Under the pieces are notes generated by a model. The model saw nothing but the letters and a program-made list of their open reading frames with translations. It was not told the DNA's origin and did no database searches. DNA of 64,000 nt, taken from Bacteroidota bacterium (GTDB taxonomy: Bacteria > Bacteroidota > Bacteroidia > B-17B0 > Aurantibacillaceae). The first letter of the stretch is position 1. Each line of letters begins with the position of its first letter. Made by a program: the position numbers and the translations under genes. This document shows positions 63,331 through 64,000 of this stretch, piece after piece. The stretch spans positions 1 to 64,000 of the forward strand of contig JADJFB010000023.1 of assembly GCA_016708845.1 (NCBI GenBank), read 5' to 3'.

Positions 63331-64000
63331 TTATTCTTTTATAAATCTTGTAATCGCTGTACCTTTTTCTGTTTTAATTTTTATAATATATATTCCTGAA
63401 GATAGTTGTTCAACAGAAAACTCATTTGTGTTTTCTGTTTGTACTATTGCTCCTAAACTATTATAAATAGATACAGTTTGTATAGCTTCATCTGTTTTAA
63501 TTGTTAAATGTGAAGTCGCAGGATTTGGATAAACCACTCCATTTGTTTTTCCTAATACTTCATTTAAACCAGTAACCGTATTTGGTAAATTGTACAAAGT
63601 AGAAACTTCTGTTCCAGTTAAAGGTTTATTGTAAATGTATAAATCATCAAAATAAGCATCTAAACGTTGTGTATTAACACAGATAGTGCCGTCGCTTTTT
63701 AAATAAGCGCCAACTCCAATACATGCAGTTGCATCTATAAAACCTGAACTAATACCTGCACCAGCTGTTGAAACTTGCGTCAAAGGTTGTAAATTGTTGT
63801 TTACATAAATTTGATATTTGCTATTTCCTGTAAGAGCGGCATCATACGTAAGTACTACATGGTACCATTGCCCAGTAGTGCAGGTAACATTATTCGCTGC
63901 CAATACTACAAAATTTCCAGCGCTGACAGAACTATAAGAAGTAATTTCAAATTGTGCCGTTGTATTTAAACGAAATAAAAATTGTCTATCGTTTCCACTA
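63331..64000 (-). CDS. LamG-like secreted protein with T9SS tail, partial
   Basis: The frame is open to the right window edge, so the N-terminus is missing. Visible are a concanavalin/LamG-type domain (GNDRQFLFRLNTTAQFEITS, TGQWYHVVLTYD, AYFDDLYIYNKPLTGTEVSTLY) and a type A T9SS sorting domain (VVYPNPATSHLTI, SSGIYIIKI). It should be a surface-bound or secreted glycan-binding protein. The start lies outside the window. Confidence 0.8.
   Translation of the reverse strand, partial: SGNDRQFLFRLNTTAQFEITSYSSVSAGNFVVLAANNVTCTTGQWYHVVLTYDAALTGNSKYQIYVNNNLQPLTQVSTAGAGISSGFIDATACIGVGAYLKSDGTICVNTQRLDAYFDDLYIYNKPLTGTEVSTLYNLPNTVTGLNEVLGKTNGVVYPNPATSHLTIKTDEAIQTVSIYNSLGAIVQTENTNEFSVEQLSSGIYIIKIKTEKGTAITRFIKE

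Overview
The window looks like a low-GC Bacteroidota chromosome, probably Flavobacteriia-like; I cannot place it lower than phylum from sequence alone. The evidence is type IX secretion (T9SS) machinery and cargo (PorP/SprF-like protein, PorE-like propeller protein, C-terminal sorting domains), N-termini with a short hydrophobic stretch ending near AQ, TTG starts, TAnnTTTG promoter motifs and a two-copy TPR-SpoIIE phosphatase family. Most of the window is ordinary core genome: sucD, mnmE, hrpB, queA, topB, serC, the rplM-rpsI-rpsB-tsf-pyrH translation block, lolA-like, aroE, an lpxD-like gene, ilvE, metK, rnpB, recA, mnmA and tRNA-Asp.

Layout: 0-5.2 kb holds an outer-membrane protein fragment, sucD, mnmE and a TPR-SpoIIE phosphatase. 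5.2-14.3 kb is more accessory. It has a structured repeat island, hrpB carrying an inserted palindrome, a GC-richer repeat segment with a DUF559 nuclease gene and a second remnant copy about 2 kb away, two divergent tRNA genes, two possible short terminator-ended transcripts, a broken nucleotidyltransferase gene with its HTH partner and a near-perfect operator palindrome, and a two-gene operon (MazG-like pyrophosphohydrolase plus a GIY-YIG / DUF2075 helicase / LexA-like S24 fusion). 14.4-22.9 kb has a secreted PHP-type protein with a T9SS tail, the second structured repeat island, small secreted or membrane proteins of unknown role, a SET-domain protein and a 2OG-Fe(II) oxygenase. 23-43.6 kb is core metabolism and translation with a SatD-like gene and an N-terminally eroded Fic gene next to tRNA-Asp. 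43.6-64 kb has envelope genes, ilvE, metK, the PorP / PorE-like / giant PKD cargo cluster, rnpB, recA and mnmA.

Two things stand out. First, a repeat of about 127 nt occurs twice, each time between convergent genes. Its helices are kept by compensatory base changes (five full double substitutions between the two copies) while the 19-nt apical loop is nearly identical. This is direct evidence for a selected base-paired structure that I do not recognise. Second, the 731-residue protein at 11.8-14.0 kb joins a GIY-YIG nuclease-like domain, a DUF2075 helicase-like domain and a LexA-type S24 domain with an Ala-Gly bond, Ser and Lys at LexA-like spacing. It is translationally coupled to a MazG-like NTP pyrophosphohydrolase. 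I infer a damage- or phage-triggered, self-cleaving defence system, which is unproven.

Many reading frames are broken by single-base indels, mostly in A/T homopolymers (outer-membrane protein at the left edge, a TPR protein, topB, an M24 peptidase, a membrane protein, metK, the PKD protein). rpsB and pyrH have defects exactly at the start codon. Because several of these genes are normally essential, sequencing or assembly error is the likeliest cause. The nucleotidyltransferase and fic genes, by contrast, look truly decayed.
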